Shown here in pieces: positions 16,290 through 25,792 of a DNA stretch of 64,000 nt. Both the position numbers and the translations under genes were made by a program. Origin of the DNA: Pseudidiomarina mangrovi. GTDB lineage: Bacteria; Pseudomonadota; Gammaproteobacteria; Enterobacterales; Alteromonadaceae. Under the pieces are notes generated by a model. That model was not told the origin of the DNA. It searched no databases and saw only the letters and a program-made list of their open reading frames with translations. The stretch is taken from positions 1 to 64,000 of the forward strand of contig NZ_RJLC01000009.1 of assembly GCF_003999375.1 (NCBI RefSeq). The letters run 5' to 3'. Numbering within the stretch: position 1 is the stretch's first letter; each line of letters begins with the position of its first letter.

Positions 16290-17539
16290 GCGCGCACTTG
16301 GCCTTGGCCGCGAACCACAAACTTTTCCGTGGTCAGGGCGCTCAGCCCCATTGGCCCGTAAGCATGCAGCTTACTGGTTGAAATACCGATTTCAGCGCCT
16401 AAGCCTAGCTGCCCGCCATCACTAAAGCGTGATGAGGCATTGTGCATGGTGACCGCGGAATCAACCTGCTGAATAAACTGCTCGGCAGCCGCTTGATTGC
16501 GAGTGGCAATCACCTCGGTATGACCACTACCAAACTGGTCGATATGCTCTATCGCTGCGGCTAACGATGGCACCGTGCGTACGGCAATCTCCAGGGCTAG
16601 ATACTCTTCGCCGAAAGCATCATCGGCAATCACATTTGCCGCTGCAAAATAATGCGCGGAGTTGCGGTCTGCGTGAATGGTGACATCATGTTCGGCTAGA
16701 GCTTTAGCCGCCCGTGGTAAAAAATCGCCAGCGATATCTTTATGTACCAATAAGCCCTCTAAGGCGTTACATACACCGGTACGTTGGGTTTTGCCATTGA
16801 GCAGGAGTGCTAATGCCTGTTCGATATCGGCATCGCGGTCAACATACAGATGACACACCCCTTTGTAATGTTGGATCACAGGAATTTTGCTGTGCTCACT
16901 AACAAAGCGGATCAAGCCTTCACCACCGCGTGGGATAACCAAATCGATATGATCCTGCTGCTGCAATAAATCGAGCATCAGGGCGCGATCTGGCGTAGGT
17001 ACCACGGTGATTAGTTCGGCTGGCAAATCGCAACTGCGAAGGGCGCTATGCAGCGCTTCGGCAATAGCTTTGCTGGTGGCAATTGCCTCTTTACCGCAGC
17101 GCAGTATCACCGCGTTGCCGGCTTTGAAACACAAGGCGCCGGCATCGGCGGTCACGTTCGGACGGGCTTCATAGATCATACAAATAACCCCCAATGGAAT
17201 GCGCATTTTGCTCACATCAATACCATTACTGGGTTGGCTAAACGGGCTCACTTCACCGACTGGATCAGGGAGTGCAATAATTTCTTCGATGGCGCTAGCC
17301 ATGTCATCTATACGTTGCGGATTCAGCGCTAAGCGGTCCATCATAGCAGCCGATAGTTGTTGTTCGCGGGCGGCCTGCAAATCCTGCTCATTCACCGTCA
17401 GAATTTGTGCTTGCTGTTGGCGCAAGGCATCAGCCATGGCCTGTAATGCGGTGTTTTTTTCTGCGGTGGTTAGGCGCGATACGACTTTTGCCGCTTGGGC
17501 GGCTTGTTGTGCTAAAAATTCTGCTGTGGGGCTGTTCAT
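16286..17539 (-). CDS. proA: Gamma-glutamyl phosphate reductase
   Basis: ProA reduces gamma-glutamyl phosphate with NADPH to glutamate semialdehyde, the second step of proline synthesis, and acts with ProB. It is a member of the ALDH superfamily, with conserved segments IYEARPNVT, the cofactor-binding VIPRGG and the cysteine-containing QRTGVCNALE. The 417-residue length equals the E. coli enzyme. The ATG overlaps the proB stop (ATGA) with AGGAT as ribosome binding site inside proB, so the two proteins are coupled. Its 3' end overlaps that of the opposing waaA-kdkA gene by four bases. Confidence 0.97.
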   Translation of the reverse strand: MNSPTAEFLAQQAAQAAKVVSRLTTAEKNTALQAMADALRQQQAQILTVNEQDLQAAREQQLSAAMMDRLALNPQRIDDMASAIEEIIALPDPVGEVSPFSQPSNGIDVSKMRIPLGVICMIYEARPNVTADAGALCFKAGNAVILRCGKEAIATSKAIAEALHSALRSCDLPAELITVVPTPDRALMLDLLQQQDHIDLVIPRGGEGLIRFVSEHSKIPVIQHYKGVCHLYVDRDADIEQALALLLNGKTQRTGVCNALEGLLVHKDIAGDFLPRAAKALAEHDVTIHADRNSAHYFAAANVIADDAFGEEYLALEIAVRTVPSLAAAIEHIDQFGSGHTEVIATRNQAAAEQFIQQVDSAVTMHNASSRFSDGGQLGLGAEIGISTSKLHAYGPMGLSALTTEKFVVRGQGQVRA

Positions 17540-18648
17540 AGATCCTCCAAAATCGTTAAGTCATTGCTATCAACCACGTCATTGCTCGGCTCATGACCAA
17601 AACTGGCCGCCAGTTCGCAGAGCTTTTGTTCTTTTAAGTAGAGCAATTCGTGGGAGCTGTAACGCGAGATACCTTTAGCGACCGCAGCGGCTTGATTGGG
17701 TTGTCGTATCATCACTGCATCACCACGATTAAAACTGCCATGCACATCAATGATGCCCATAGCCTCAAGGGCTTCGCCCTGCAGCAATTGTTGCGCTGCT
17801 TCAGCATCGACCACCAGTTCACCTTGGGCTACTAAGGTGTGACGCAGCCAGTGCTTTTTATTACTCATTGGGTCTTGCTGGCATTGGAACAGGGTGCCGG
17901 GGTTTTCACCACGCAACAGTTGTTCGAAGGTATTGCCCTTGCGACCATTGACAATATAGGTATCAATACCGTGCGAGGTGGCTTTTTCAGCCGCCTCAAT
18001 TTTAGTCCGCATACCGCCTGTGGCAATCGCATTGGTGGTATCGCCAGCCAGTGCGAAGATGCTCTCGTCGATTTGGCTAACCAAAGGGATTTTCTTGGCA
18101 TCGGGATTGACGCGCGGGTCGGCATTAAATAAGCCGTCAATGTCCGAGCAAATGAATAATGCATCGGCATCAACTACGGTCGCGACCATGGCGGCTAAGT
18201 TGTCATTATCGCCCACTTTCATATCGTCAGTCGCTAACGCATCGTTTTCATTGACGATGGGGAGCACGCCGTTGTCCAACAAGGTTTTGATGGTATTACG
18301 AACACTCACGTAACGGGCGCGATCACGTAAGTCACCGTGCGTCATTAACACTTGTGCACAGGGGAAATCAAAAAACCGGGTCCAGTTTGCCATCATATCG
18401 CTCTGGCCCACGGCGGCCATGGCTTTCTTGATCGTTGCCGGCACCGGGTCACTTTCAAAGCGAATATGTTTGCGACCGGCAGCAGCACTACCTGATGAGA
18501 CTAAGACGATTTCTTGACCGCGTTCGCGGCATTCGATGATGAACCGAGCAATGGCTAATAAGTATTTACTGCTGGTTCCTGCGTTGTCTGGCGCTATTAA
18601 CGCGCTGCCTACTTTGAGCACAGCACGTTGCCAGGAAGGCATGTTCAT
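17536..18648 (-). CDS. proB: Glutamate 5-kinase
   Basis: ProB phosphorylates glutamate with ATP, the feedback-controlled first step of proline synthesis. The amino-acid kinase domain (about 1-255: VLKVGSALI, VSSGSAAAG, NENDALATD, GGMRTKIEAA) is followed by a C-terminal PUA domain (about 275-360), the full-length architecture of E. coli ProB. The ATG at 18648 has AGGGAG five bases upstream; a GTG six bases earlier (18654) overlaps that site and is less likely. An extended -10 promoter lies just upstream. proA follows with an overlap. Confidence 0.96.
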   Translation of the reverse strand: MNMPSWQRAVLKVGSALIAPDNAGTSSKYLLAIARFIIECRERGQEIVLVSSGSAAAGRKHIRFESDPVPATIKKAMAAVGQSDMMANWTRFFDFPCAQVLMTHGDLRDRARYVSVRNTIKTLLDNGVLPIVNENDALATDDMKVGDNDNLAAMVATVVDADALFICSDIDGLFNADPRVNPDAKKIPLVSQIDESIFALAGDTTNAIATGGMRTKIEAAEKATSHGIDTYIVNGRKGNTFEQLLRGENPGTLFQCQQDPMSNKKHWLRHTLVAQGELVVDAEAAQQLLQGEALEAMGIIDVHGSFNRGDAVMIRQPNQAAAVAKGISRYSSHELLYLKEQKLCELAASFGHEPSNDVVDSNDLTILEDL

Positions 18649-18678
18649 AACCACTCCCTATTGATTATTAAGGCGAGC

Positions 18679-18687
18679 AGTATAGCA
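18679..18687 (-). promoter_or_regulatory. proB: Extended -10 promoter for proBA
   Basis: On the minus strand TGC is followed directly by TATACT, an extended -10 element about 30 bases before the proB start. No good -35 box is present, which is tolerated with an extended -10. It would make proBA independent of the upstream mutY-yggX transcript. Confidence 0.45.
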
Positions 18688-18760
18688 AAATTAGCTGTCG
18701 GCCTCGAGTATATGGTTATAAGCGAGGCTTATTTTCACTATGAAAGGTTATATTCGATGA

Positions 18761-19033
18761 TTATTTACTGGGTGGTACGTAACCTTCTACGTGCACGTCT
18801 TTACCCTCAAACAAAAAGGCAATCATTTGCTGTTCAAGAAATTCGCGCGCTGCGGGGTCCATCATATTAAGGCGTTTTTCGTTGATGAGCATGGTCTGTT
18901 TTTTCTGCCATTCAGCCCAGGCTTGCTTGCTAATGTGGTTGAAAATACGGCTGCCAATCTCACCTGGATAGAGCTGAAAATCGAGCCCTTCAGCTTCTTT
19001 TTTATAATAGTCACAAAATACAGTACGGCTCAT
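18761..19033 (-). CDS. yggX: Iron-trafficking / oxidative damage protection protein YggX
   Basis: YggX is a small cytosolic protein linked to Fe(II) handling and protection of Fe-S clusters from oxidation. The conserved N-terminus [18 protein letters not shown], including the redox-relevant cysteine 7, and the core [14 protein letters not shown] are clear, and 90 residues is the normal family size. AAGGAG lies seven bases before the ATG. It follows mutY, an Fe-S glycosylase, as in E. coli, so the two are probably co-transcribed. About 110 bases separate it from proB. Confidence 0.96.
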   Translation of the reverse strand: MSRTVFCDYYKKEAEGLDFQLYPGEIGSRIFNHISKQAWAEWQKKQTMLINEKRLNMMDPAAREFLEQQMIAFLFEGKDVHVEGYVPPSK

Positions 19034-19062
19034 CAGATTCTCCTTGGCTTATCGGCGCAATT

Positions 19063-20136
19063 CTACGTGTTTGACAGGGGGCTTGGCAAATGCTGACGCA
19101 GGTATTTTGCAATCGGTGCTGGCAGCCCTATGTTGCTTAACTCATGCCATTGCACCTGGCGTTGTATCGCTGTGGCGCTAGCGTGGGCCACATGCGGTTG
19201 ATTTGGCTTGTGGGTAACCACTTGAGCGATTAATTTATAGTGGCTAAAGGTATGTTTGAAGGTACCGTGTTGACTAAATGACGCTTCAGCGTGACTAACT
19301 GAGTCAGCGGTCAGCTCCGGCAAACACCATAGACTGGGCCATATGCCTGTGGTTGGCCTTTGCTCGAGGAGCACACCGTGTTGATCGACCTGCCAGAGAA
19401 AAATGCCGTGTCGAGTCGGTATGGCTGCTTTAGTCTTGCGCTGCGGTAACTCATCCACCCGATCATACTTGACTGCTTGGCAATTTGGTTTTAATGGGCA
19501 GTTGTAACATTGCGGCTGGCGCGGTGTGCAGATTGTTGCGCCTAAGTCGAGCAAACCTTGTGCGTAGCGCCGGTTATTACTGCTTGGAGTGTAATGCTCA
19601 GCAAGCTGCCACAACAGCCGCTGCTGAGCGCTTGTTGAGAGGTCACCTGCAATGGCGAAGAAACGGCTAAATAAGCGTTTAACATTACCATCAACAATGA
19701 CACCATCACGATCATAGGCGAAGGCTCGGATAGCACCCGCGGTGTAGGCACCAATACCGGCAATTTCTCTTAATTCGTTGGCTTCGCTCGGAATATTGCC
19801 ATGATAATCACGACAAATCTGTTGCGCTGCGCGGTGCAGATTGCGGGCGCGACTGTAGTAACCCAATCCTTGCCATAAGGCCATGACCTCATCAGTGCTT
19901 GCTGCGGCTAACTGCTGCACGGTTGGGAAGCGGCTGAGCCAGCGCTGAAAATAGGGAATAACGGTACTAACTTGTGTTTGCTGTAACATCAATTCACTGA
20001 CCAAAACATGGTATGGGTCAGCATCAGTTTGCCATGGTAAATCGTTACGACCATGCTGCTTTTGCCATTGAATCACTGTGTCTGCAAACTGCTCTGCGCT
20101 TAATACGGCGGTAAAAGTCTCTAGCGATTGTTGCAC
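19063..20136 (-). CDS. mutY: A/G-specific adenine DNA glycosylase
   Basis: MutY removes adenine mispaired with 8-oxoguanine, preventing G-to-T mutations. Seen are the LMLQQTQV helix with the catalytic glutamine/glutamate region, the helix-hairpin-helix GIGAYTAGAI followed by VDGNVKR with the catalytic aspartate, the Fe-S cluster motif C-x6-C-x2-C-x5-C (CTPRQPQCYNCPLKPNC), and a C-terminal Nudix-like 8-oxoG recognition domain. The 357 residues compare with 350 in E. coli. The downstream yggX follows after 29 bases. It diverges from the OmpA-family gene across a 148-base AT-rich gap. Confidence 0.96.
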   Translation of the reverse strand: MQQSLETFTAVLSAEQFADTVIQWQKQHGRNDLPWQTDADPYHVLVSELMLQQTQVSTVIPYFQRWLSRFPTVQQLAAASTDEVMALWQGLGYYSRARNLHRAAQQICRDYHGNIPSEANELREIAGIGAYTAGAIRAFAYDRDGVIVDGNVKRLFSRFFAIAGDLSTSAQQRLLWQLAEHYTPSSNNRRYAQGLLDLGATICTPRQPQCYNCPLKPNCQAVKYDRVDELPQRKTKAAIPTRHGIFLWQVDQHGVLLEQRPTTGIWPSLWCLPELTADSVSHAEASFSQHGTFKHTFSHYKLIAQVVTHKPNQPHVAHASATAIQRQVQWHELSNIGLPAPIAKYLRQHLPSPLSNT

Positions 20137-20284
20137 CAGTCAATACCTTATCTTGAAAAAACTAATAACAAGTGCGCAAATTTAATGTAAAGAGTGCTTA
20201 AAAACGAGTGAAAGTGGGCGATCTTTACAATTTTAGTGTATATTGTTGACATAGAATCTGATTGAGAATCACAAGGAGCATCTC

Positions 20285-21376
20285 ATGAAAAAATTATCTG
20301 TTATTTCAATTGCAATCATTGCAGCTTGTACAGCTCTTCCGAGCTTGGCACAGGATGTCCGTTCTGACGAAGCCGGTCAATGGTTTGTTGGCCCGCGTAT
20401 TGGCCTCATGGGAACTGACTCAGACCGTCAGAGTGTTGAAAACAATCAGCTGCGCAGCTATGACGGCGGTTTAGATACCACTTTTGGTGGTATTGAATTG
20501 GGCCACAATTTTACTAAAGAGTGGGGCTATCGGGTTTATTACGATTTGATGCGTAGTAACGCCCAAGATGGCGGCTCTGCAAGTGGTAAACGTTTTGGTA
20601 CTGATATTTTATATAACTTCACCGATAATCTGTACGGTGGTATCGGTATCAACGCGACTGAAATCGACGATATTTCGAATCGTTTCTTGCGTTTAAGTGG
20701 TGGATATAAAACTTACTTAACCAACGACGTAGCGATGACTTTTGAAGCAGCGTTGCAACAAAGCGACACAGACTTAACTGAGTTTATGTTCCAAACCAGT
20801 TTACGTTACTACTTTGGTGGCGGTGCCAGCTATACAGCTGCTCCAGCAAAAGCTGAGCAAGTGCAGAAGCCTGCAGAGCCGGTGAAGCCGGTAGTTGTTG
20901 CAGATATCGATTCTGACAACGATGGCGTACTAGATAGCAAAGATAAGTGTCCAAACACGCGCGCTGGCTATAAAGTAGATGCCGATGGTTGTGTGATGTA
21001 CGAAAACCAAACCGTGACCAAGAGTTTAGTGGTTAACTTCGGTTTTGACTCGGCGGTGATTAGCGCAGACGGTAAAGCTGATATCGCTGATACTGCTGCG
21101 TTCTTAAAAGACTATCCGCAGTTAGATATCGTCATTGAAGGTCATACTGATGACCGTGGTGCAGCGAGCTACAACCTGAGCTTGTCAGAGCGTCGTGCCA
21201 AGGCCGTTGGTGAAAGCTTAGTGACTGATTTTGGTATTGATGCTGCACGCGTAAGCACTGTTGGCTATGGCGAAGGCAATCCATTGGTGCCAAACGACAG
21301 CGATGCCAATCGTGCCAAAAACCGTCGCATTGAAGCGCGTATGTCAGTAACGACTCGCGTACCAATCGAAAACTAA
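20285..21376 (+). CDS. OmpA-family outer membrane protein
   Basis: A signal peptide (about residues 1-22, cleavage after SLA) leads an N-terminal eight-stranded barrel-like region (about 30-180), then a proline-rich linker, a thrombospondin-type-3-like calcium loop DSDNDGVLDSKDKC, and a C-terminal OmpA peptidoglycan-binding domain (about 245-355) with FGFDSAVI, GHTDDRGA and NRAKNRRIE. It therefore anchors the outer membrane to the cell wall, like OmpA/OprF. A strong AAGGAG ribosome binding site precedes the ATG and a strong terminator follows, consistent with a highly expressed single-gene unit. The upstream gap is AT-rich with several -10-like hexamers, but no single promoter can be picked. 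Confidence 0.92.
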   Translation: MKKLSVISIAIIAACTALPSLAQDVRSDEAGQWFVGPRIGLMGTDSDRQSVENNQLRSYDGGLDTTFGGIELGHNFTKEWGYRVYYDLMRSNAQDGGSASGKRFGTDILYNFTDNLYGGIGINATEIDDISNRFLRLSGGYKTYLTNDVAMTFEAALQQSDTDLTEFMFQTSLRYYFGGGASYTAAPAKAEQVQKPAEPVKPVVVADIDSDNDGVLDSKDKCPNTRAGYKVDADGCVMYENQTVTKSLVVNFGFDSAVISADGKADIADTAAFLKDYPQLDIVIEGHTDDRGAASYNLSLSERRAKAVGESLVTDFGIDAARVSTVGYGEGNPLVPNDSDANRAKNRRIEARMSVTTRVPIEN

Positions 21377-21394
21377 AAGCAGAAAATTGCTGAT

Positions 21395-21433
21395 AAAAGG
21401 CGTGTCAAACTTGCGTTTGACGCGCCTTTTTGC
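21395..21433 (+). terminator. Intrinsic terminator of the OmpA-family gene
   Basis: AAAAGGCGTGTCAAAC (21395-21410) and GTTTGACGCGCCTTTT (21415-21430) form a 16-bp stem with one T-G pair and a TTGC loop, ending in a T run. It lies 18 bases after the stop codon and isolates trmB. Confidence 0.92.
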
Positions 21434-21472
21434 ATAATGCGCCAAGTTAATCGTCCGCACTAAAGTGATACC

Positions 21473-22219
21473 ATGACTGATTCTAGTAAACCGAATACTG
21501 TTCGTAGCCACAACGCTCTTGAAGATGCTCAAGCAGAAGGGAAATATATTCGTCCGGTACGCAGTTTTGTGCGTCGTGAGGGGCGTTTAACCAAAGGCCA
21601 AGCCGCAGCTTTAGAGCGCCAATGGCCGCGCTTAGGCTTACACCACAGTACCAGCAGCATAGCGTTGGAGCAGGTCTTTGGTCGCGCCGCCGATACGGTG
21701 TTAGAAATAGGCTTTGGTATGGGGCATTCGTTAGTTACTATGGCCGCCGCCGCGCCGGATAAGAACTTTATCGGTATTGAGGTACATGGCCCTGGTATTG
21801 GAGCCTGCTTGCTTGAGGCTGAACAACAACAAGTCACTAATTTGCGCTTGTATCAGCATGATGCGGTGGAAGTATTGCGCGATAGCATAGCGCCAAATTG
21901 TCTAGCGACGGTACAGATTTTCTTTCCCGATCCTTGGCATAAAAAGCGCCATCATAAACGCCGTTTAATTCAACCGGAATTTGTCGAACTACTGCGCAGC
22001 CGCCTGAAAGTCGGCGGTATTCTGCATTTAGCCACTGACTGGCAGCCTTATGCAGAGCACATGCTTGAGGTACTCAGTGCGGCACCCAATTGGCGTAACT
22101 TAGCTGGCGAGCAGGGTTATGTGCCGCGCCCTGAAGAGCGCCCGTTAACCAAGTTTGAGAAGCGTGGTGAACGTTTAGGCCACGGTGTGTGGGACCTCAA
22201 GTTCGAGCGTACCGCTTAG
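21473..22219 (+). CDS. trmB: tRNA (guanine-N7-)-methyltransferase
   Basis: TrmB methylates N7 of guanosine 46 in the tRNA variable loop using S-adenosylmethionine. The SAM-binding motif [12 protein letters not shown] (about residue 77), the [10 protein letters not shown] segment, the [13 protein letters not shown] motif and the C-terminal [16 protein letters not shown] motif are diagnostic. The 248 residues fit the family. No strong ribosome binding site is seen before the ATG. The gene ends convergently with hemW, overlapping by four bases. In E. coli it sits next to mutY and yggX; here only the OmpA-family gene intervenes. Confidence 0.96.
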   Translation: MTDSSKPNTVRSHNALEDAQAEGKYIRPVRSFVRREGRLTKGQAAALERQWPRLGLHHSTSSIALEQVFGRAADTVLEIGFGMGHSLVTMAAAAPDKNFIGIEVHGPGIGACLLEAEQQQVTNLRLYQHDAVEVLRDSIAPNCLATVQIFFPDPWHKKRHHKRRLIQPEFVELLRSRLKVGGILHLATDWQPYAEHMLEVLSAAPNWRNLAGEQGYVPRPEERPLTKFEKRGERLGHGVWDLKFERTA

Positions 22220-23364
22220 TCATTACCGACCATGTCATCAAGAATACTGTTGAGATACCGCCGACCGAGTTCTGTGGTATGCCAATATTGCTGGTCATCA
22301 TCAATTAATTGCTTGGTTTTGGCGCTGGCAAGCGCTTGTTCAGCCCGCGCCAACTCAAGCCCTGTGCGCTCAACGAATAGTTGCTTCGGGATTGCCTCAA
22401 ACAGCCGCAGATAATTCATAAAAAACTCAAATGGCAATTCATCCTCGGCAACTGTCCAGCTGCGATAGCGCAGTGGTCGGGTTAAGTCGAGATAGCCTTG
22501 CGGATGCTTAATTTTTTCACAGCGGCGAATGCTTAAACCATTGTCAGTCATTACGGTGATTTTACTGTGCGCGCCGCAACCAATGCCAAGGTAGTCGCCA
22601 AACTCCCAATAATTACGATTATGCTTGCTTTGATGGCCAGGCTTGGCATATGCGCTGACTTCGTACTGCTGGTAACCTGCAGCAATGAGCTTATCGTGCC
22701 CCTGTTGTTGAATGTCCCACAAAATATCATCGTCGGGTAGCTGCGGTGGACGGCTAGCGAAAGCGGTGTTGGGCTCAATCGTCAGTTGGTACCAAGAAAT
22801 GTGCGGCGGTTGCAGGGCAATAATACCGTCTAAGTCAGCCATGGCATCAGCTAAGGTTTGCTCGGGTAAACCATGCATTAGGTCCAAATTGAAACTGTTC
22901 AAACCCAATTGCCCAGCATGCTTGGCCGCCAGTCGCGCCTGCTCAGGATCATGAATACGTCCGAGTCGTTGCAACTGTGACGCTGATAAACTTTGCACAC
23001 CAATAGACAGCCGTGTTACGCCAGCCCGCACATAACCAGCAAAGCGCTCAATCTCAAAAGTGCCGGGGTTTGCCTCTAAGGTGATTTCACAGTTTGGTGC
23101 CAAAGGGATCAGTTGTTGCACACCTTGTAATAATCGGTTGATAGCATCAGCGCTCAATAAACTCGGTGTACCGCCACCAATAAAAATACTGTTGAGCGGG
23201 CGCTGTTGCACATCAGCTAAATCGGCGCGCAGGTCATCCAGTAAGCGGTTGATGTAGGCTTGTTCCGGAATATCCTGTTTCAGTGCATGCGAGTTAAAAT
23301 CGCAGTAGGGGCATTTCTGAATGCACCAAGGCACATGAATATAAAGCGCTAGCGGTGGCAGCAT
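22216..23364 (-). CDS. hemW: Heme chaperone HemW (radical SAM)
   Basis: HemW is a radical SAM relative of HemN that binds heme and delivers it to respiratory enzymes; it is often misnamed coproporphyrinogen oxidase. The cluster motif C-x3-C-x2-C appears as CIQKCPYC (C14, C18, C21), followed by FIGGGTPS. The C-terminal HemN domain is present, and the extra N-terminal cysteine typical of true HemN is absent. I start at the ATG at 23364, which gives 382 residues beginning just before the conserved LYIHVPWC; a longer in-frame reading would run back inside rdgB. The ATG overlaps the rdgB stop (TGATG). Confidence 0.94.
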   Translation of the reverse strand: MLPPLALYIHVPWCIQKCPYCDFNSHALKQDIPEQAYINRLLDDLRADLADVQQRPLNSIFIGGGTPSLLSADAINRLLQGVQQLIPLAPNCEITLEANPGTFEIERFAGYVRAGVTRLSIGVQSLSASQLQRLGRIHDPEQARLAAKHAGQLGLNSFNLDLMHGLPEQTLADAMADLDGIIALQPPHISWYQLTIEPNTAFASRPPQLPDDDILWDIQQQGHDKLIAAGYQQYEVSAYAKPGHQSKHNRNYWEFGDYLGIGCGAHSKITVMTDNGLSIRRCEKIKHPQGYLDLTRPLRYRSWTVAEDELPFEFFMNYLRLFEAIPKQLFVERTGLELARAEQALASAKTKQLIDDDQQYWHTTELGRRYLNSILDDMVGND

Positions 23365-23960
23365 CAGGCGTCCTGCATTAGCTGCGCGAGCAGTTGCTGA
23401 AGCGCTTTCGCACGATGACTCAGTATTCGCTTTTGCTGCGGCGGCAGTTGTGCCGCCGTGCAATTGTGGTCCGCGACCCAAAAAATCGGATCATAGCCAA
23501 AGCCATACTCACCCTGTGGCTGTTCGGCAATGCTGCCGTGCCATTGACCATGACAAACGATAGGGCATGGATCTTCGGCATGGCGCATAAAGGCCAGTAC
23601 ACAATGAAAACTGGCTTGGCGCTCGCTGGCTGGCACAGCCGCCATGCGCTTGAGCAGTTTATCGATATTGGCGCTATCATTGGCACCCGGTCCGGCATAA
23701 CGTGCTGAATAAATACCCGGCTCACCGCCTAAGGCGGCTACGGCCAAGCCTGAATCATCCGCTAATGCTGGGAGGCCAGTTTGTTGTGCGGCATGGCGTG
23801 CCTTGATCAAAGCATTCTCGATAAAGGTCAGCCCGGTTTCGTCAGCGTCGCTAGCGGCGAGCTCGGTTTGCGCAATAAGTTGCCACGAGAAAGGTTCTAA
23901 TAGCTGCTGCAATTCAGTGACTTTGCCCTTATTACCCGTTGCCAGTACAATTTTATTCAT
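23364..23960 (-). CDS. rdgB: dITP/XTP pyrophosphatase
   Basis: RdgB hydrolyses non-canonical purine triphosphates (dITP, ITP, XTP) to monophosphates, keeping them out of DNA and RNA. The N-terminal ATGNKGKV phosphate-binding motif, the ADDSGLAV motif with its metal-binding aspartates, the SARYAG segment and the C-terminal SHRAKAL signature are all present in 198 residues, the usual length. hemW follows with a one-base overlap, the common pairing. An antiporter gene diverges upstream. Confidence 0.97.
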   Translation of the reverse strand: MNKIVLATGNKGKVTELQQLLEPFSWQLIAQTELAASDADETGLTFIENALIKARHAAQQTGLPALADDSGLAVAALGGEPGIYSARYAGPGANDSANIDKLLKRMAAVPASERQASFHCVLAFMRHAEDPCPIVCHGQWHGSIAEQPQGEYGFGYDPIFWVADHNCTAAQLPPQQKRILSHRAKALQQLLAQLMQDA

Positions 23961-23987
23961 GAGGTTTTACCGGAGCTTTGGTTTGGC

Positions 23988-23996
23988 TGGTATTAT
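23988..23996 (+). promoter_or_regulatory. Extended -10 promoter for the cation/proton antiporter
   Basis: TGG followed directly by TATTAT forms an extended -10 element 37 bases before the antiporter ATG, within the 72-base divergent gap with rdgB. No good -35 hexamer is present at the standard distance. Confidence 0.4.
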
Positions 23997-24032
23997 ACGG
24001 TTATTAGCGCGCACCACCAAGGGAGTTCAGTC

Positions 24033-25775
24033 ATGACTGAAATCAACGGCATCATGTTGTTAATGGGCGCACTCTTGCTCATCAGTATTCTTGCTGCCGC
24101 CGTATCGAATCGGCTGGGGGCGCCGTTATTGTTAAGCTTCCTCATCATTGGCATGCTTGCCGGCGAAGAAGGTGTGCTGCGTATTCAATTTAATAACCCC
24201 ACTGTGGCCTTTTTCATCGGCTCGTTAGCACTCGTTATTATCCTCTTCGATGGTGGTATGCGCACCCACAAAGAGCGCTTTCGGGTGGCACTATGGCCGG
24301 CCATCAGTCTGGCTACTGTAGGGGTGGCGCTCACTTGTGCTATCACCGCTGCGGCAGTGGTGTGGCTGTTTGACTTACCCTGGCCGATTGCTTTATTGAT
24401 TGGTGCGATTCTCAGTTCGACCGATGCTGCCGCGGTATTTGGTATCTTTCAATCACAAAACATGCGCATTAAGCAGCGCGTAGCCGCCACCTTAGAAATA
24501 GAGTCGGGCACCAACGATCCCATGGCGATTATCTTGACCATGACAGTGACGGCAATGATAGCTACCGCCCAAGAGTTCTCTTGGTGGGTGATCACTGTTG
24601 ATGTGCTGCAACAGTTATTGCTGGGCTTAGTGGTAGGTTGGTTTGGTGGCCGTACCTTCGTATATATGGCCCGCAAATTAACGGTGCAATTTAGTTTCTT
24701 CCCGCTATTGGCGGCAGCCTCGGCAGTTGTGGTGTTTGCCTTAACCAGCGGCGCCGGCGGTAGCGGGTATCTGGCAGTTTACTTGATGGGTTTTGTCATT
24801 GGTAATTCGCGGCTACCGCAATTGATGCACATTCTGCAGGTTCAGGATGGCCTGGCCTGGTTAAGTCAAATCATGATGTTCCTGATCCTTGGCTTATTAG
24901 TAACACCATCTCACTTAATGGAGCATTGGCAGCTATCCTTGACTGTTGCGCTGCTGATGATTTTTATTGCGCGACCCATTGCGGTTTGGGTGAGTTTGCT
25001 ACCATTTACCTTTCCTTGGCGTGATCAGGTGTTTATTAGTTGGGTTGGTCTGCGCGGCGCGGTGCCAATTATTTTGGCGCTGTATCCGTGGTTGATGAAC
25101 ATCGAAAATCAGCAGTTATTTTTCGACATCGCCTTTGTTGTAGTGCTCATTTCGTTAATTTTGCAGGGCTGGACCCTTGCTGGTTTAGCGCGATGGTTGG
25201 GGCTCGAAGTGCCGCCAAGTGCTGAGCCCGACGGTCGTATGCCATTAGACCGTGTCAGCAGTAAGGACCCATTGGAACTGTTCGCCTTCAATATGACTGA
25301 GCGTTCGCCGGCCTGTGACCATAGCTGGAATGAACTGCGTTGGTCGGTTCCGGTTGAGTGCGTCGGCGTACTGCGAGCGGGTGAATGGTATCCCAACCAT
25401 AGCTCATTGCGTTTTAGTGATGGTGATACGCTGATGGTGGTGGCAAAAGCCCAACATGTTGATGATGTGAGCCGAGTTCTGGCAGCTGGAGGTCAACGAC
25501 AAACCCTCAATAGCACCAGCTTTTTTGGTGATTTTAGTTTGCGTGGTGATGTGACGCTCGAGGCGGTCGCCGCGTTTTATCCGGTGGGTCAGTTACCTGC
25601 AGAAAGCGCTCATCACACCATCACCAGTTATTTCGACCAGAAGTTTTATCGTCGCGTGGTGGTTGGTGACCAGTTGAAACTAGGTGGCGTGCAATTAACT
25701 GTTCGTGAATTAGATGAGCAAAGCGGCGCTATAGCTACGGTTGGGGTTAAGCTGCTGAGCACCAGCAATAACTAA
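24033..25775 (+). CDS. nhaP2: Potassium/proton antiporter, NhaP2 (CvrA) type
   Basis: This is an inner-membrane monovalent cation/proton antiporter of the CPA1 family. About 12 hydrophobic segments fill residues 1-395, with the conserved DAAAVF and ESGTNDPMAI motifs of the ion path. A cytoplasmic RCK_C (TrkA-C) domain (about 410-485) and a CorC/HlyC-type transporter-associated domain (about 495-575) follow, the layout of NhaP2, which exchanges potassium for protons. The 580 residues match. AAGGGAG precedes the ATG. The gene runs against its neighbours and splits the rdgB-hemW and yggS-proC-yggT groups that are adjacent in many relatives. Ion specificity is inferred from family. Confidence 0.9.
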   Translation: MTEINGIMLLMGALLLISILAAAVSNRLGAPLLLSFLIIGMLAGEEGVLRIQFNNPTVAFFIGSLALVIILFDGGMRTHKERFRVALWPAISLATVGVALTCAITAAAVVWLFDLPWPIALLIGAILSSTDAAAVFGIFQSQNMRIKQRVAATLEIESGTNDPMAIILTMTVTAMIATAQEFSWWVITVDVLQQLLLGLVVGWFGGRTFVYMARKLTVQFSFFPLLAAASAVVVFALTSGAGGSGYLAVYLMGFVIGNSRLPQLMHILQVQDGLAWLSQIMMFLILGLLVTPSHLMEHWQLSLTVALLMIFIARPIAVWVSLLPFTFPWRDQVFISWVGLRGAVPIILALYPWLMNIENQQLFFDIAFVVVLISLILQGWTLAGLARWLGLEVPPSAEPDGRMPLDRVSSKDPLELFAFNMTERSPACDHSWNELRWSVPVECVGVLRAGEWYPNHSSLRFSDGDTLMVVAKAQHVDDVSRVLAAGGQRQTLNSTSFFGDFSLRGDVTLEAVAAFYPVGQLPAESAHHTITSYFDQKFYRRVVVGDQLKLGGVQLTVRELDEQSGAIATVGVKLLSTSNN

Positions 25776-25792
25776 TACCAGCAGCTCAGTCA

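Noticed and set aside
16286-17539. Long open frames antisense to proA, putA, valS, deaD and the aldehyde dehydrogenases
   Set aside because: They mirror strongly conserved genes, lack ribosome binding sites and show no recognisable domains; they follow from codon bias.
18718-18732. ATAAGC-GAG-GCTTAT inverted repeat between yggX and proB as a terminator
   Set aside because: The six-pair stem is AT-rich, the loop is only three bases and no proper T run follows in the direction of transcription.
20246-20251. Perfect TTGACA as the -35 box of the OmpA-family gene
   Set aside because: The matching -10 position would fall on the ribosome binding site, leaving no leader; no TATAAT-like box is at the right distance.
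20250-20275. GATTGAGAATCAC before the OmpA-family gene as a Fur box
   Set aside because: It matches only part of the 19-base Fur consensus, and no iron gene is adjacent.
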